A stretch of 64,000 nt of DNA. Origin: an uncultured Prevotellaceae bacterium. GTDB taxonomy: Bacteria; Bacteroidota; Bacteroidia; Bacteroidales; Bacteroidaceae. The notes under the pieces were generated by a model. That model did not search any database and was not told where the DNA came from. It saw nothing but the letters and a program-made list of their open reading frames with translations. The position numbers and the translations under genes were made by a program. Where the stretch lies: contig ONFA01000006.1 of NCBI GenBank assembly GCA_900316975.1, forward strand, positions 22,314 to 86,313, in the 5' to 3' direction. This document shows positions 64,000 through 64,000 of this stretch, piece after piece (position 1 is the stretch's first letter; each line of letters starts with the position of its first letter).

Positions 64000-64000
64000 A

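Overview
The window comes from a member of the Bacteroidota, most likely Prevotellaceae (Prevotella/Segatella type). The evidence is a single-chain SecD-SecF fusion, a BspA-type leucine-rich surface lipoprotein, DUF3127, DUF3098, DUF4835 and DUF4419 proteins, a dipeptidyl-peptidase IV, an NhaD-type antiporter, and many promoters of the Bacteroidetes form TTTG, 19-20 bp, TAnnTTTG. It is chromosomal, mostly housekeeping sequence with a few accessory islands. No rRNA, tRNA or CRISPR array was seen.

Layout. 1-8.3 kb: the 3' end of an exonuclease III gene, a DUF4419 lipoprotein-like protein, then a minus-strand operon read from 8268 leftward (DUF4835, recN, a trypsin-fold TPR protein, a TPR/HTH membrane regulator) with ATGA stop/start overlaps. 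8.6-9.8 kb: three small plus-strand genes (TM2 protein, small lipoprotein, LURP-one-like protein) sitting between coaBC and the DUF4835/recN operon. 9.8-12.7 kb: coaBC and dnaN, with dnaN divergent from a DUF3127 SSB-like gene through interleaved promoters. 12.8-23.2 kb: mostly minus-strand genes (DUF2264, lipoprotein, ddh, secDF, EEP phosphatase, rhomboid protease, two membrane proteins) with HU on the plus strand. 23.4-31.4 kb: one long plus-strand cluster, miaB-ftsX-DUF3098-uppP-truB-queA-folK-DPP IV, covering tRNA modification, division, cell-wall lipid recycling, folate and peptide use.

31.4-49.1 kb is more accessory: a histidine-kinase-like protein without the phospho-accepting His, a membrane phosphoesterase, BspA, an esterase lacking the usual active-site His motif, RidA, two cell-envelope proteins, flavodoxin, a HAD phosphatase with an HxlR regulator, cupin, Dabb, argB, an ECF sigma with a probable anti-sigma, an nhaD gene broken by a one-base shift, several unknown proteins, and a greA-HIT-YgjP-thioesterase cluster. 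49.2-60.5 kb: a plug-less TonB-receptor-like barrel with a large TPR protein, a solitary adenine methyltransferase, nadB, an M16 peptidase and a PBP4-type peptidase (dacB). 60.5-64 kb: an AAA/PD-(D/E)XK ATPase gene bounded by an imperfect 37-bp direct repeat of the dacB 3' end, a 631-bp repeat-rich gap, a zeta-toxin-like kinase with a 52-residue partner gene upstream, and the C-terminal part of an IS982-family transposase running off the right edge.

The most distinctive signal is not a gene. Many gene ends carry short degenerate tandem arrays with a 7-nt period (also 6 and 8), beginning at or next to the stop codon and in places forming coding sequence (both ends of folK's insertions, the last residues of other genes). 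They resemble in form the heptanucleotide STRR arrays described in cyanobacteria. Alongside them are inverted-repeat elements with a shared loop, a mobile-looking inverted pair 4 kb apart, and a MITE-like element whose ends resemble the end of the IS982 remnant.
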